NCBI GenBank assembly: GCA_002084545.1
Contig: NBLJ01000002.1
Span: 1-64,000, forward strand
Reading direction: 5' to 3'
From: Desulfobacteraceae bacterium 4572_123
Lineage (GTDB): Bacteria; Desulfobacterota; Desulfobacteria; Desulfobacterales; 4572-123
Length of the DNA: 64,000 nt
In this document: positions 1 to 8,733 of the stretch, piece by piece
How the letters are laid out: each line of letters begins with the position of its first letter
How positions within the stretch are numbered: the stretch's first letter is position 1
Translations under genes and position numbers: made by a program
The notes under the pieces: model-generated
What the model was told of the DNA's origin: nothing
Databases searched by the model: none
Seen by the model: only the letters and a program-made list of their open reading frames with translations

Positions 1-37
1 GTAGTTTTTCAAATATACATTGCGCCCGGATGCTTTT

Positions 38-1077
38 TCATCTGAATGCCTGAAGATTAAAATCATTTACAATATCATCAATAATCCCCTGCAGCCACAA
101 GGTACCGTTGTTTGCATCCAGGGGATCGATTTTTTTAATTACATCGATATAATCCGTACCTTCCAGTTGAATAACTCTTTCAATTGCAGAGATAAAACTA
201 TCTCTGATTCGCAGGTCTCCGGCATAAAAATATGTTTTTTTAAAACCTTTTTCAAATTCAGACAATATGTTGCAGGCAGTGCCGCTTTCTTTGTTTTTTC
301 CCGCCCCTGCTTTTTGAATAAATACCGTCAGACGTTTTATTCTTTCGCTGATCCCCATTTGAAGTTTTTCCCTGAGACCTGACAGCAGGGTGACGGGAAA
401 ATCATTTGAAATAAACAGAGATCGAATATTAACATACCATTGCATCAACGCCCAGAGGTTTGCGATATAAAAAATGTTATTGGTTACAATACGATTTATC
501 CCGGTATATCGGCCGGTTTTAAACGGAATATTGATATTGGATTTAGTATTTTCGACAATCAGACGTCCCGGGCGCAGTTCATCCCTGCGACAGATCGATC
601 CGGCTGCCGCAACTGTTCCGAAAGCCAGACGGCAGGGTCCGACAAGCCCGCCCTGCCCTCCTAAAAATACTGGCGATTGATTCAGCATCACGCCCCGGGG
701 ATGGTCTGTTTCAGGCCTACACTGTGGGCCCCGCCGGCCTGTTCTTCAAGAATTGTACCCTCTCTGACATGTGCGCAGGATCCCATGGAGGCATCTTTTA
801 AAAAAACGGCGTCTTTAAAAAAACCACCTTTTAGCTGAACCCCCGGTCCGATCTGGCAGTTTTCAACAGTGACAGGTCCTTCAAAGCCCAGTTTTGCTTT
901 GCGCAGAATCAGAGTCGATTCTCCATACAGCCGGCATCCCGGATAAATTATTGTCTGTTCGCCTGAAATTCTATCCGGATTAACGGTTGAATCGATATGG
1001 ACATTGTCGGGATCCGTGAATGTAACACCTTTTTTTATCAGAATTTCAACTATTGCGCGGTTACTTTTTTTTACCAA
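38..1077 (-). pseudogene. UDP-GlcNAc pyrophosphorylase-like / hexapeptide-repeat protein, broken by internal deletion
   Basis: Two abutting reading frames make one gene. The upstream part (1077-688, 129 aa) has left-handed beta-helix character (repeated I/V/G-x-x pattern) and ends right after SVGLKQTI. The downstream part (691-38, 217 aa) begins PRGVMLNQSPVFLGGQGG in the other frame and ends in a helical C-terminal domain. In the family as I remember it, about 54 residues lie between these two motifs, so a deletion that is not a multiple of three has joined and frameshifted the halves at about 688-700. The two frames overlap at GTGA, so coupled translation of two fragments is conceivable, but the missing core makes activity doubtful. 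The next gene upstream on the same strand is the ComEA-like gene. An assembly error is the main alternative. The family call is moderate; the exact substrate is unknown. Confidence 0.6.
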
Positions 1078-1142
1078 ATATAGCCTCGTATACCTATTAT
1101 TTTTTTACATAAATACGCACACCGTCAAATATAAATGATGTG

Positions 1143-1718
1143 TTAATAAGTCTCAATATAGTACCGAATTGCATTAAACATCCCCTGCCCTATGCCCTTT
1201 ACTTTTTTAATTTCTTCGATGGTATCAAATCGACGATGCTTTTTCCGGTATTCAAGAATTTTTACAGCAAGAGAAGGCCCTATATGGGGCAGTGTTACAA
1301 GTTCGGTCAGCTTAGCCCTGTTGATATTAATAGGTTTCGGCGATTCATTTTGCAAATTTTTTTTCAAATATCTGTTATACTGCTTTTGCAGAATTTTATC
1401 GGCGACGTTCCTGTTTTTAGAATCTATCCAATGTTCTTCAGAGAGTGTGCCAAGAACGTAAATTAACTGCTGTGCATCAAGCTTGCCGTTGGTATCCAGG
1501 TAGGGGCAGTGTCTTATTTTGCTGCCGTCTTTTGCGGTTTCTATCACTGCAAAAGATGAGTCAGGTAACAAACGGACGGATAGTTCCGTCCATTCCTGGC
1601 CACGAGCTGTTTGGATAGAACAAAGTATCTGCATGAAAAAAAGAAAAGCTCCTGTCGTGACAAGAACTTTTTTTATCCATACGACGGCGTTTAACGGTAA
1701 TCCTGTTTTTATATTCAT
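1143..1718 (-). CDS. ComEA-like helix-hairpin-helix protein with N-terminal signal/anchor
   Basis: 191 aa. An N-terminal hydrophobic stretch (about residues 12-36) suggests a signal peptide or membrane anchor. The C-terminal third carries a typical ComEA helix-hairpin-helix unit: ININRAKLTELVTLPHIG, then an IEEIKKVKGIG turn. HhH units of this kind bind DNA backbone without sequence specificity. The middle region is not recognised. An AGGTGG ribosome-binding site lies about 9 nt before the ATG. In competent bacteria ComEA binds DNA for uptake, but many short HhH proteins in this phylum have no proven role, so only extracytoplasmic DNA binding is inferred. Confidence 0.7.
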   Translation of the reverse strand: MNIKTGLPLNAVVWIKKVLVTTGAFLFFMQILCSIQTARGQEWTELSVRLLPDSSFAVIETAKDGSKIRHCPYLDTNGKLDAQQLIYVLGTLSEEHWIDSKNRNVADKILQKQYNRYLKKNLQNESPKPININRAKLTELVTLPHIGPSLAVKILEYRKKHRRFDTIEEIKKVKGIGQGMFNAIRYYIETY

Positions 1719-2118
1719 TATTTTTTTCCACCTAAAATTATAACGATTTGCGAATAAATGCTATCAAAGGATTAACGTCCGATTAGAGTAAAATTCTTTT
1801 AAATTGTACCACAGTAGAAATTTTTTAGAACAAAAAATATTATAATAGATAGCAATGATCCTGATTCCAAATCAGCAATCCAGTTAATATACTGAATTTA
1901 TTATATTTGAGATAAAAAAATATTACTGATAATTCTTCTATGAAGTATAAAGAAACGGATATATAGTGTCAAGCAATAGTTCAACGAACGATATGGTGTG
2001 TAACCTGCTATAATCATATTCCAACCTTGATGATAGCTTTGTAAATATTCCTTGACAAGCAAATTTTTATGAGTTCTACTTTATGCCATCTAATAGAAAA
2101 CTAAATTAGGTACTTAAC
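1719..2118. other. AT-rich divergent intergenic region
   Basis: About 400 bp between the divergent ComEA-like gene and the MerR-cyclase gene. No plausible ORF or RNA gene was seen. It contains the promoter-like sequence described separately and otherwise only low-complexity A+T-rich DNA. Confidence 0.6.
2052..2080 (+). promoter_or_regulatory. candidate sigma-70 promoter for the MerR-cyclase gene
   Basis: TTGACA at 2052-2057, a 17-nt spacer, then TCTACT at 2075-2080 (four of six matches to the -10 consensus). It sits 39 nt before the ATG at 2119. The -35 box is perfect; the -10 box is only fair. Confidence 0.4.
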
Positions 2119-3681
2119 ATGGTTGATGCCTTTGCTGAAAATCGGACTCCCGATAAGAAGATACTTCCCCGTGCAAGTATTTCAAGGCAGATCCTTGAAG
2201 ATTGTATAAAAAGAAAAATTTTGCCAAAGCCGATTCTGAGGGAATCTCAATCAGATAAAACATCAGGCGCAAAAGCCGGAAAAAAGAGTTGGTATTTTCC
2301 GGAAGGGGCCGTAAAACGAATCGAATTGATTAAGCGCTGGAAGGATAAAGGCTACTCAATGGAAGAAATAGCACAAAAATTTAAGAAAAATTCTCCCGTT
2401 CTTGAAATTTTTCCGGAAAGACGTTCCGAAAACGATACCCCCGAACCGGATAAGGAGATGGAGATACCTCCCGATATTGACACTTCCAGCATCAGTGACT
2501 CTTCACTCACGCTGACCATCGACGATATTGACGCTCCGGCTTATCTGATAAACCATAGTTTTGAAATCGAGTGGATCAACTCCGATGCCGAGCAACTGAT
2601 CTTTAAAAATAATATAAGCGCCATTAACAAACTTGATTCAAGAAATATTTTCAAGCTTCTCTTCAGCTGGGAGTGTCACCAATATCTTCGCAACTGGGAA
2701 GAAGTAATTGCATTTCATATGCGTTTTTTTAAGGGCAGCTACAATCGAGACCATGTCGGCAGCCTTTACAGCGGCATTACCGAAAGTGAAATATCATTTC
2801 TGACCGGTAAATATGACGAGGAAGATTCATGGCAAAAAGAAGCCGTAAATAATTCTCCTCTAAATTTTGTACTTCAGGACGGTACCGTAATTTCATATCG
2901 GGTATATACCATGTTTTTTCGCGAAGGACTATTTTTCGTCTATCTTCCTTCCGAACGTACGGATGATGATATTATGGATTTTCTTTCCCAGAGAAAAAAA
3001 ATCATAAACGAACTGCTTTCCCAGAGAATGCCGTCCCTGGTTTCATTATGTGTGCTGGTTGCCGACCTGCAGGATTCGGTTAAAATCAGTTCGGAACTGA
3101 TGCCGGAAGAATATTTTGAATTAATAAACCAGCTCTGGAAAACACTGGGTGCTTCTTTTGAGAAGTATTTCGGCATTCACGGCAAGCATGCCGGCGACGG
3201 AATGCTGTACTATTTCATTCAGAAACCGGGCCGCAACTATATTTCCGATGCCGTCAACTGTTCTCTGGAAATCAAGGAAAAAATGATTCAATTCAGCAGT
3301 GAATGGAAAATACGCAAGAGATGGCGCAATGAACTGTATCTTAACATCGGCATTAATGAGGGACAGGAATTTTTCGGCACCATCAAATCAGCGGGCAACA
3401 TAATATTTACCGCTCTGGGAGACAGCATCAATTATGCGGGAAGATTATCCGACTTTGCCCGCTACGGTGCAATCTGGGCAACAAAAAACATCATCAGCAA
3501 AATACCACCCGAAGATATGAAAAAAATCAATTTCGGGGTTCAGCGTCAAGAGCATGACCGCAATATCTTTATCCAGAACTCTTTTTCACGCATTCTGGAT
3601 ATGATGGATGAAAAAAAACGCGATTATTCCAAATTCAAAGATATTGCAACTCTGCCGATAACGGAAATTTTTCGATCATAG
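2119..3681 (+). CDS. MerR-type HTH - PAS-like - class III nucleotide cyclase fusion
   Basis: 520 aa. Residues about 15-92 resemble a MerR-type winged helix (SWYFPEGAVKRIELIKRWKDKG, then YSMEEIAQKFK). Residues about 137-275 look like a PAS-type sensor (AYLINHSFEIEWIN). Residues about 305-460 are a class III adenylate/guanylate cyclase domain, with metal-binding Asp candidates D316 (VADLQDS) and D360 (HAGDGM) and the transition-state Asn/Arg pair in SINYAGR (N438, R442). No membrane segment is seen, so the protein should be cytoplasmic and may link DNA binding to cyclic nucleotide synthesis. Whether it makes cAMP or cGMP cannot be told. It starts with ATG and only a weak Shine-Dalgarno. Its convergent neighbour is an unknown gene followed by a diguanylate cyclase. 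Confidence 0.75.
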   Translation: MVDAFAENRTPDKKILPRASISRQILEDCIKRKILPKPILRESQSDKTSGAKAGKKSWYFPEGAVKRIELIKRWKDKGYSMEEIAQKFKKNSPVLEIFPERRSENDTPEPDKEMEIPPDIDTSSISDSSLTLTIDDIDAPAYLINHSFEIEWINSDAEQLIFKNNISAINKLDSRNIFKLLFSWECHQYLRNWEEVIAFHMRFFKGSYNRDHVGSLYSGITESEISFLTGKYDEEDSWQKEAVNNSPLNFVLQDGTVISYRVYTMFFREGLFFVYLPSERTDDDIMDFLSQRKKIINELLSQRMPSLVSLCVLVADLQDSVKISSELMPEEYFELINQLWKTLGASFEKYFGIHGKHAGDGMLYYFIQKPGRNYISDAVNCSLEIKEKMIQFSSEWKIRKRWRNELYLNIGINEGQEFFGTIKSAGNIIFTALGDSINYAGRLSDFARYGAIWATKNIISKIPPEDMKKINFGVQRQEHDRNIFIQNSFSRILDMMDEKKRDYSKFKDIATLPITEIFRS

Positions 3682-3690
3682 CAGACTTCC

Positions 3691-4194
3691 CTACTTTCCG
3701 TTTATCTCCGAAATCATCGATGCTATTTTGTTTGCCATTTGGGAAATGTTTTTTTTCGGATCAAGATTCGGGTCTACAGCAGCAGATCCCTCGGAATTTT
3801 CAAATGGCAACAGGTCGTAAGCCGTAATCTCTTCCCTGCCCTTCTGCGATTCCGCAGCTATATCACTTTTAAAATCATGTGAAGATGTTTTTTTTTCACT
3901 GTCTGCACTCATTTCGCCTGCCGGTGTCAATGCAAGGTGATTTCCCCTCCTGTCAAAAACAATCGAAAGCGGAACCATGGCTTTGATATCAAGCTTGTAG
4001 GCCACTTGCTTATCAACAACAACAATATCCCCCTGGCGGGTTCCGATTGCCTTGAGCATATCGAGATGATACCGCTGTTTAAAAATTTTTCTGATCGTAC
4101 TCCAGTCAAAGCCCTTGCATAGTTCACTGATAAAATGCTTTTCGCTGTTTTTAATACAATTCGAACTATTGACTTTCACTTTTATTCCCCCCAC
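3691..4194 (-). CDS. conserved hypothetical protein downstream of a REC-GGDEF gene
   Basis: 167 aa, no family recognised with confidence. The N-terminal ~90 residues look folded (GTRQGDIVVVDKQVAYKL, then VPLSIVFDRRGN), while the C-terminal half is polar and probably disordered. The longest frame starts at GTG 4194, but a GGGGGA stretch lies 6 nt before another GTG at 4179, which is the likelier start (162 aa). It follows the response-regulator/GGDEF gene by 10 nt and is probably co-transcribed, so a role in the same signalling output is possible but not shown. Confidence 0.6.
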   Translation of the reverse strand: MGGIKVKVNSSNCIKNSEKHFISELCKGFDWSTIRKIFKQRYHLDMLKAIGTRQGDIVVVDKQVAYKLDIKAMVPLSIVFDRRGNHLALTPAGEMSADSEKKTSSHDFKSDIAAESQKGREEITAYDLLPFENSEGSAAVDPNLDPKKNISQMANKIASMISEINGK

Positions 4195-4204
4195 AATATC
4201 AGTA

Positions 4205-5143
4205 TTAATGTTGATCCGGTTCCATGGTTGTCCTGTTTCTGCCGTCCTGCTTTGATTTATAAAGTAATTTATCGGCGTGTTTGATTATTTCATCCGTTGT
4301 AATAATCATATCGCCGGTTAAAGGTAGATAACAACTGATACCGAAACTTGCCGTAATGCAAATCGACACATCATTAATGATAGTTTTCTGTCGGGCAACT
4401 TTTCGACGTATTCTCTCCGCCAGTTCATAGGCTCCCGCTTTTTCTGTTTCAGGTAAAACAAAAAGAAATTCTTCTCCGCCGTAACGTACGACCCAGTCTA
4501 TTTTTTTGCGTACGGATTGCATCAGACAGGACGAGAAATTTTTCAGTACCTCATCACCCGCCAGATGTCCGAAGGTATCATTGACCTTTTTAAAATGATC
4601 AATATCACACATGATAACCGACAGTGCGCGATTGTATCTTTTTGATCTTGATATTTCAACAGGCAGGTGTTTGTTGAGATACCATTTGTTGTAACAACCG
4701 GTCAGAGAATCTGTTACAGACATCCGTTTTATTTTTTCATTGGCACGATGCAGGGATTTTTCCAGTTCCAGAATACGGATACCGGTGTTGATCCGGGCAA
4801 TCAATTCAGCGTGGAGAAATGGTTTGCTCAGATAATCATCCGCACCTGCTTCCAGGCCGGCAATAATGTCATCCTTTGAATCCCGGGCAGTCAGCAGGAT
4901 GATAAAGACATATCCGGGCAGTTGCTTCTTTCTAAGAGCCCTGCAAAGATCCAGGCCGTTCATGCCCGGCATCATCCAGTCCGTAAGAACAATAGGAAAG
5001 AATTCATCGCTGAACAGGTTCAGCGCTTTTAAACCGTCTTCAGCCGCGACAACTTTATGTCCGGATTTCACCAGGGTATTTTCAAGAAGTTTTCTGCCGA
5101 TCGGATCATCATCGGCTATCAATATGGGGAATCTGTTTTTCAT
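4205..5143 (-). CDS. response regulator with GGDEF diguanylate cyclase domain
   Basis: 312 aa. An N-terminal receiver domain (1-120) has the acidic pocket DDD at 11-13, phosphoacceptor D55 in LTDWMMPG and Lys in LSKPF. A C-terminal GGDEF domain follows (about 140-305) with active-site GGEEF at 222-226. It should make c-di-GMP from two GTP when phosphorylated (PleD/WspR-like). The product-inhibition I-site RxxD is degenerate: before GGEEF the sequence reads RKKIDWVVRY, so the Arg is one position off. No cognate kinase is adjacent. The hypothetical gene downstream probably shares the transcript. Confidence 0.9.
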   Translation of the reverse strand: MKNRFPILIADDDPIGRKLLENTLVKSGHKVVAAEDGLKALNLFSDEFFPIVLTDWMMPGMNGLDLCRALRKKQLPGYVFIILLTARDSKDDIIAGLEAGADDYLSKPFLHAELIARINTGIRILELEKSLHRANEKIKRMSVTDSLTGCYNKWYLNKHLPVEISRSKRYNRALSVIMCDIDHFKKVNDTFGHLAGDEVLKNFSSCLMQSVRKKIDWVVRYGGEEFLFVLPETEKAGAYELAERIRRKVARQKTIINDVSICITASFGISCYLPLTGDMIITTDEIIKHADKLLYKSKQDGRNRTTMEPDQH

Positions 5144-5487
5144 TTTATTTTGTCAAAGGTATATCCATTTAAGTGCATTCCGTTATTCATAACACAAAAT
5201 AAGATAAATTTAAATATATGGATATTTTATTTTGTGTGTACTTTCGTTCCTTAGACAACCGTTATTTCTAAATGCCGAAAATTAAAAAAATTGCAGCATG
5301 AGTTTTTATTGACATTACAATTAATATATTTTATCGACTAAAAACAATTGATCGGCATCCTTGATAAATTCGACTTTTTACGAATTTATCAAGGATGCCG
5401 ATTAAATTTCAGCTTTTTGAAGCCTATCTTGATAAACTCTACGGTATATAAATTTTCAACTTACCAAACTATAAGGATTGCCATCCA
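5144..5487. other. intergenic region containing a perfect long hairpin
   Basis: 344 bp between the divergent REC-GGDEF gene and a small ORF. It is A+T-rich, with a TTGACA at 5309-5314 but no convincing partner -10. The main structure is the 22-bp inverted repeat described separately; no other gene was seen. Confidence 0.6.
5351..5402. repeat. perfect 22-bp inverted repeat with 8-nt loop
   Basis: Left arm 5351-5372 (starts ATCGGCATCCTTGATAAA), loop ACTTTTTA at 5373-5380, right arm 5381-5402, with perfect complementarity over 22 bp. The centre (5366-5391) matches 25 of 26 bases of 43173-43198 beside the dnaG palindrome, so it belongs to a dispersed repeat. There is no U-tract after either arm, so a simple intrinsic terminator is unlikely. 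Confidence 0.8.
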
Positions 5488-5709
5488 ATGAATAAATCTT
5501 CAGATACGATCACCATCAATGCTGTTGTTGAGATGCCTGCCGCGGCCCTTCAGGATATTGTTAAAACGGCAAAACAACTGACCGGGCGGGATGAAAAAGG
5601 TGCTTACCGCGTGGATACCGCGGATGTGGTCGGCGGGATGATATCAATGTTTTTAGTAGAAAAAGATTTTGAAACATATGTTAAAGATGTAAAAAACTAC
5701 AACCTTTGA
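5488..5709 (+). CDS. small hypothetical protein
   Basis: 73 aa, not recognised. It begins MNKSSDTITINAVVEMP and has a helical core (AAALQDIVKTAKQLTG); no Cys, signal or membrane segment is present. AAGGA sits 8-10 nt before the ATG, supporting translation. It precedes the enoyl-CoA hydratase gene by about 60 nt and lies in the same direction, so it may be the first gene of that small operon. Confidence 0.6.
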   Translation: MNKSSDTITINAVVEMPAAALQDIVKTAKQLTGRDEKGAYRVDTADVVGGMISMFLVEKDFETYVKDVKNYNL

Positions 5710-5771
5710 GGATTTTGCAAAAATAATATCGAAATTTTCTTTTAAACTGTCGCCGGCCAGGGGGAATGATT

Positions 5772-6536
5772 ATGGAATATGAATGCATTATTTATGAAAA
5801 AACTGAACAAATTGCTGTTATCTATCTGAATCGACCACATGTTTTGAACGCAATGAATAAACAGTTATGGCTTGACATGCAAAACGCTTTGGAAGATGCA
5901 AAAAACAGCCTGGAAATAAAAGTATTAATCATAACCGGCAAAGGCCGGGCATTTTCCACTGGTGCCGATCTAAAGGAATCCAAGAACAGAAACCTTGAGG
6001 ACTATCGTGATTATCTGATAGAACTGCAAGAAGCCTCAAGAAAAATAATCCGTTTTGAAAAACCCACCATTGCAGCGATTAACGGGTATGCACTGGGTTC
6101 AGGCTATGAGCTTGCTCTGGCATGTGATATACGGCTGGCGGCCGAAGATGCAAAAATCGGTTCCCCCGAGGCCAGGGTAACCTCCTCGGTCACCGGAGGT
6201 GCCATGCGACTGGTTCAAAACCTGATCGGTCCGGGCAAAGCCAGGGAGCTTCTTTTTACCGCTGAATACATTGACGGCAGGGAAGCCGCAAGAATAGGAC
6301 TGATCAACAAAGCTGTAAAGCCCGGGCAATTAATGAACGAAGCCCTGCAAATGGCTGAAAGAATTTCCGTCAATTCAGCCTTTTCCCTGAAGATGATCAA
6401 AAAAGGGCTGAACATGGCCCAGGGTGAGGTAAGTCTCGAAGCCCTTATGGAATATGAAGTTGAAGCCTGCCTTGCCTGCGTGGCAACAAAGGAAAGAGGC
6501 GAATCGTTGAATAAATTTGAAAACCGCAAACGTTAA
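5772..6536 (+). CDS. enoyl-CoA hydratase/isomerase family protein
   Basis: 254 aa, normal crotonase length. It has the oxyanion-hole segment FSTGADLKES and the second conserved block NGYALGSGYELALACDIRLAA followed by SPEARVTSS. The usual reaction is hydration of trans-2-enoyl-CoA, but crotonases are diverse and the substrate is not fixed by sequence. An in-frame ATG exists at 5766, but AGGGGG at 5759-5764 is correctly spaced only for the ATG at 5772. It is followed 14 nt later by the acyl-CoA synthetase gene, suggesting joint acyl-CoA metabolism. Confidence 0.85.
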   Translation: MEYECIIYEKTEQIAVIYLNRPHVLNAMNKQLWLDMQNALEDAKNSLEIKVLIITGKGRAFSTGADLKESKNRNLEDYRDYLIELQEASRKIIRFEKPTIAAINGYALGSGYELALACDIRLAAEDAKIGSPEARVTSSVTGGAMRLVQNLIGPGKARELLFTAEYIDGREAARIGLINKAVKPGQLMNEALQMAERISVNSAFSLKMIKKGLNMAQGEVSLEALMEYEVEACLACVATKERGESLNKFENRKR

Positions 6537-6550
6537 AATGAGGGATTACC

Positions 6551-8701
6551 ATGCTATCTCATGTTCTTGATGCCGATTCGGTTGCCATTGTAGGGGCTTC
6601 CAGAAATGAAACTAAAAGAGGATTTCAAGCCATCCGGACTTTGACCGAAGAAAAATATGAAGGCCGGATTTATCCGATCAACCCTAAAGAAACATCCGTT
6701 CTTGGTTTTAAATGCTATAAAAAAATCACGGATATTAAAGATACCGTGGATCTGGCACTTATTACGACACCTGCATCCACGCTTCCCGCCATCCTGGAAG
6801 ATTGTGGGGCCAAGGGTGTACATGGAGCGGTTATTATTGCAGGCGGGTTTGGGGAAACAGGCGCAAAGGGAAAAAAGTTTGAAGATGAAATCATCCGCAT
6901 CGCCAAGGAAAAAAACATCCGTCTCATCGGCCCCAACACTTCCGGAATGATGAATCTGACTAAAAAATTAAATCTTGTGGGTTTAAGGGATGCGCCCGTG
7001 GGTGATATTGCCCTGCTGACTCAAAGCGGCAACATGGCGCTGACGTTGATTACCGAAGCAAAATTGAAAAGCCGCAAGGGTTTTTCTTATTATGTCGGAG
7101 TGGGCAATGAAGCCGATATTAAATTTCATGAATACCTGGAATTTTTCCGAAAAAACCCAAAAACAAAAGCAATTCTGATGTACGTTGAAGGCATGCGCCA
7201 GGGACGTCAGTTTCTACAACAGGCTTATAAAACAACCATTGAAAAACCGGTTGTTTTACTTAAGAGCGGACGCTCCTCCACCGGGCAAAAATCCGCGGGT
7301 TCCCATACCGGTGCATTGGCAGGTATGTCTGAAGTGGCACGTTCAGCCTTTGAGAGGGCCGGAATTATAGTCATCGATAATCCGGATGAACTCTTTCCGG
7401 CAGCCGAAGCTCTGTCGAGCCTGCCGCCCATAAAAAACAACAGCATTGCTATCCTTGCCGACGGCGGTGGCCATGCCACGATTGCAGCCGACCTTTTAAC
7501 CGACCTGGGTGTCAATATCCCTGAATTGAAAGACAAAACCAAGGCTCGTCTAAAAAAAATCCTGCCCGGCGCCGCAAGTGTTGTGAATCCTGTTGATGTT
7601 GCCGGAGGCACTGACTCGGATCCGGCTGTTTTTGCCGATTGTGCCCAGGTGATGTTAAATGACCCCGGCGTCGGCGGACTATTGATCGTGGGGCTTTTCG
7701 GAGGTTACGGCATCCGCTTTGCCGAAAGTCTGGCCATGATTGAGGAGGACGCGGCCCACCGTATGGGCAAAATGGTAAAAAACGGCAACAAGCCCATAGT
7801 GCTGCACAGCCTCTACAGTTCAGTTAATCCTCATTCTCTGCAGCTCCTGAAGTATTATAACATACCGGTATATGATTCGCTCAATATCTCCTGTAAATGC
7901 ATCGGCGTACTGGCCCAGCGGGGTTATTTCCTTAATTCCTATCATGCCAAAACCAACTTTGTGTTTAACTGGGGCGGCAAAGCCACCTCCGAAGGCGTGC
8001 GGATAATAAAAGACTGCGCCCGGGAAGGCCGGCGCAATCTACTGGAAACCGAAGCCAAAAGACTGCTTCAACTGCACGGTGTGCCCGTACTTTTCGATCG
8101 CCTGGCCGAAACAGCGGATGAGGCCGTTAAATTCGCAGCCCAAATTGATGGAGATGTGGTTCTCAAGATTGTATCTCCCGACATCCTGCATAAAAGCGAT
8201 GCCGGGGGCGTTTGTACGGGGCTGAACAATGAATCCCAGGTACGGACGGCATTTAAAAAAATCATGAAAAATGCTCTGGCTTTCAATAAAAACGCGGACA
8301 TAAGAGGCGTTCTGGTATCTCCCATGGCCGGCAAGGGCGTTGAGGTAATCATCGGTACCAAAATAGATGACCAGTTTGGGCCTATTATCATGTATGGACT
8401 TGGCGGGATACTGGTTGAAATTTTAAAAGATGTCAGTTTCAGGGTGCTGCCCATCTCGGCCTTGAACGCCAAGAAGATGATCGAGGAAACCAAATCATTT
8501 CCGATTCTGAAGGGAATCCGGGGTCAGCGTGCAAGTGACATCAAAGCTGTTAAAACGTTGCTGCTTAAATGTTCGGAAATAATTGAATCCTATCCTGAAA
8601 TACAGGAAATGGACTTAAACCCGGTTATTGTGCATGAAAAAGGAATCAGCCTGGTGGATGCCCGTATCATATTGAAAAATGATACTGCCTCCTCCCTGTA
8701 G
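6551..8701 (+). CDS. acetate/acyl-CoA ligase, NDP-forming (fused alpha and beta subunits)
   Basis: 716 aa. Order: CoA-binding Rossmann domain (VAIVGASRNETKRG, about 10-130), succinyl-CoA-ligase-like domain with the phosphohistidine segment (SAGSHTGALAGMSEVA), then the ATP-grasp beta part (about 490-710: VLKIVSPDILHKSDAGGV, YGLGGILVE). The family interconverts acyl-CoA + ADP + Pi with acid + CoA + ATP, conserving energy in fermenters and other anaerobes. GAGGG lies just upstream of the ATG. It is co-oriented with the enoyl-CoA hydratase gene and ends 32 bp from the convergent tyrA. Confidence 0.92.
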   Translation: MLSHVLDADSVAIVGASRNETKRGFQAIRTLTEEKYEGRIYPINPKETSVLGFKCYKKITDIKDTVDLALITTPASTLPAILEDCGAKGVHGAVIIAGGFGETGAKGKKFEDEIIRIAKEKNIRLIGPNTSGMMNLTKKLNLVGLRDAPVGDIALLTQSGNMALTLITEAKLKSRKGFSYYVGVGNEADIKFHEYLEFFRKNPKTKAILMYVEGMRQGRQFLQQAYKTTIEKPVVLLKSGRSSTGQKSAGSHTGALAGMSEVARSAFERAGIIVIDNPDELFPAAEALSSLPPIKNNSIAILADGGGHATIAADLLTDLGVNIPELKDKTKARLKKILPGAASVVNPVDVAGGTDSDPAVFADCAQVMLNDPGVGGLLIVGLFGGYGIRFAESLAMIEEDAAHRMGKMVKNGNKPIVLHSLYSSVNPHSLQLLKYYNIPVYDSLNISCKCIGVLAQRGYFLNSYHAKTNFVFNWGGKATSEGVRIIKDCAREGRRNLLETEAKRLLQLHGVPVLFDRLAETADEAVKFAAQIDGDVVLKIVSPDILHKSDAGGVCTGLNNESQVRTAFKKIMKNALAFNKNADIRGVLVSPMAGKGVEVIIGTKIDDQFGPIIMYGLGGILVEILKDVSFRVLPISALNAKKMIEETKSFPILKGIRGQRASDIKAVKTLLLKCSEIIESYPEIQEMDLNPVIVHEKGISLVDARIILKNDTASSL

Positions 8702-8733
8702 CCTTGTGCAATGTAATATGTGACTGTCTGTAA

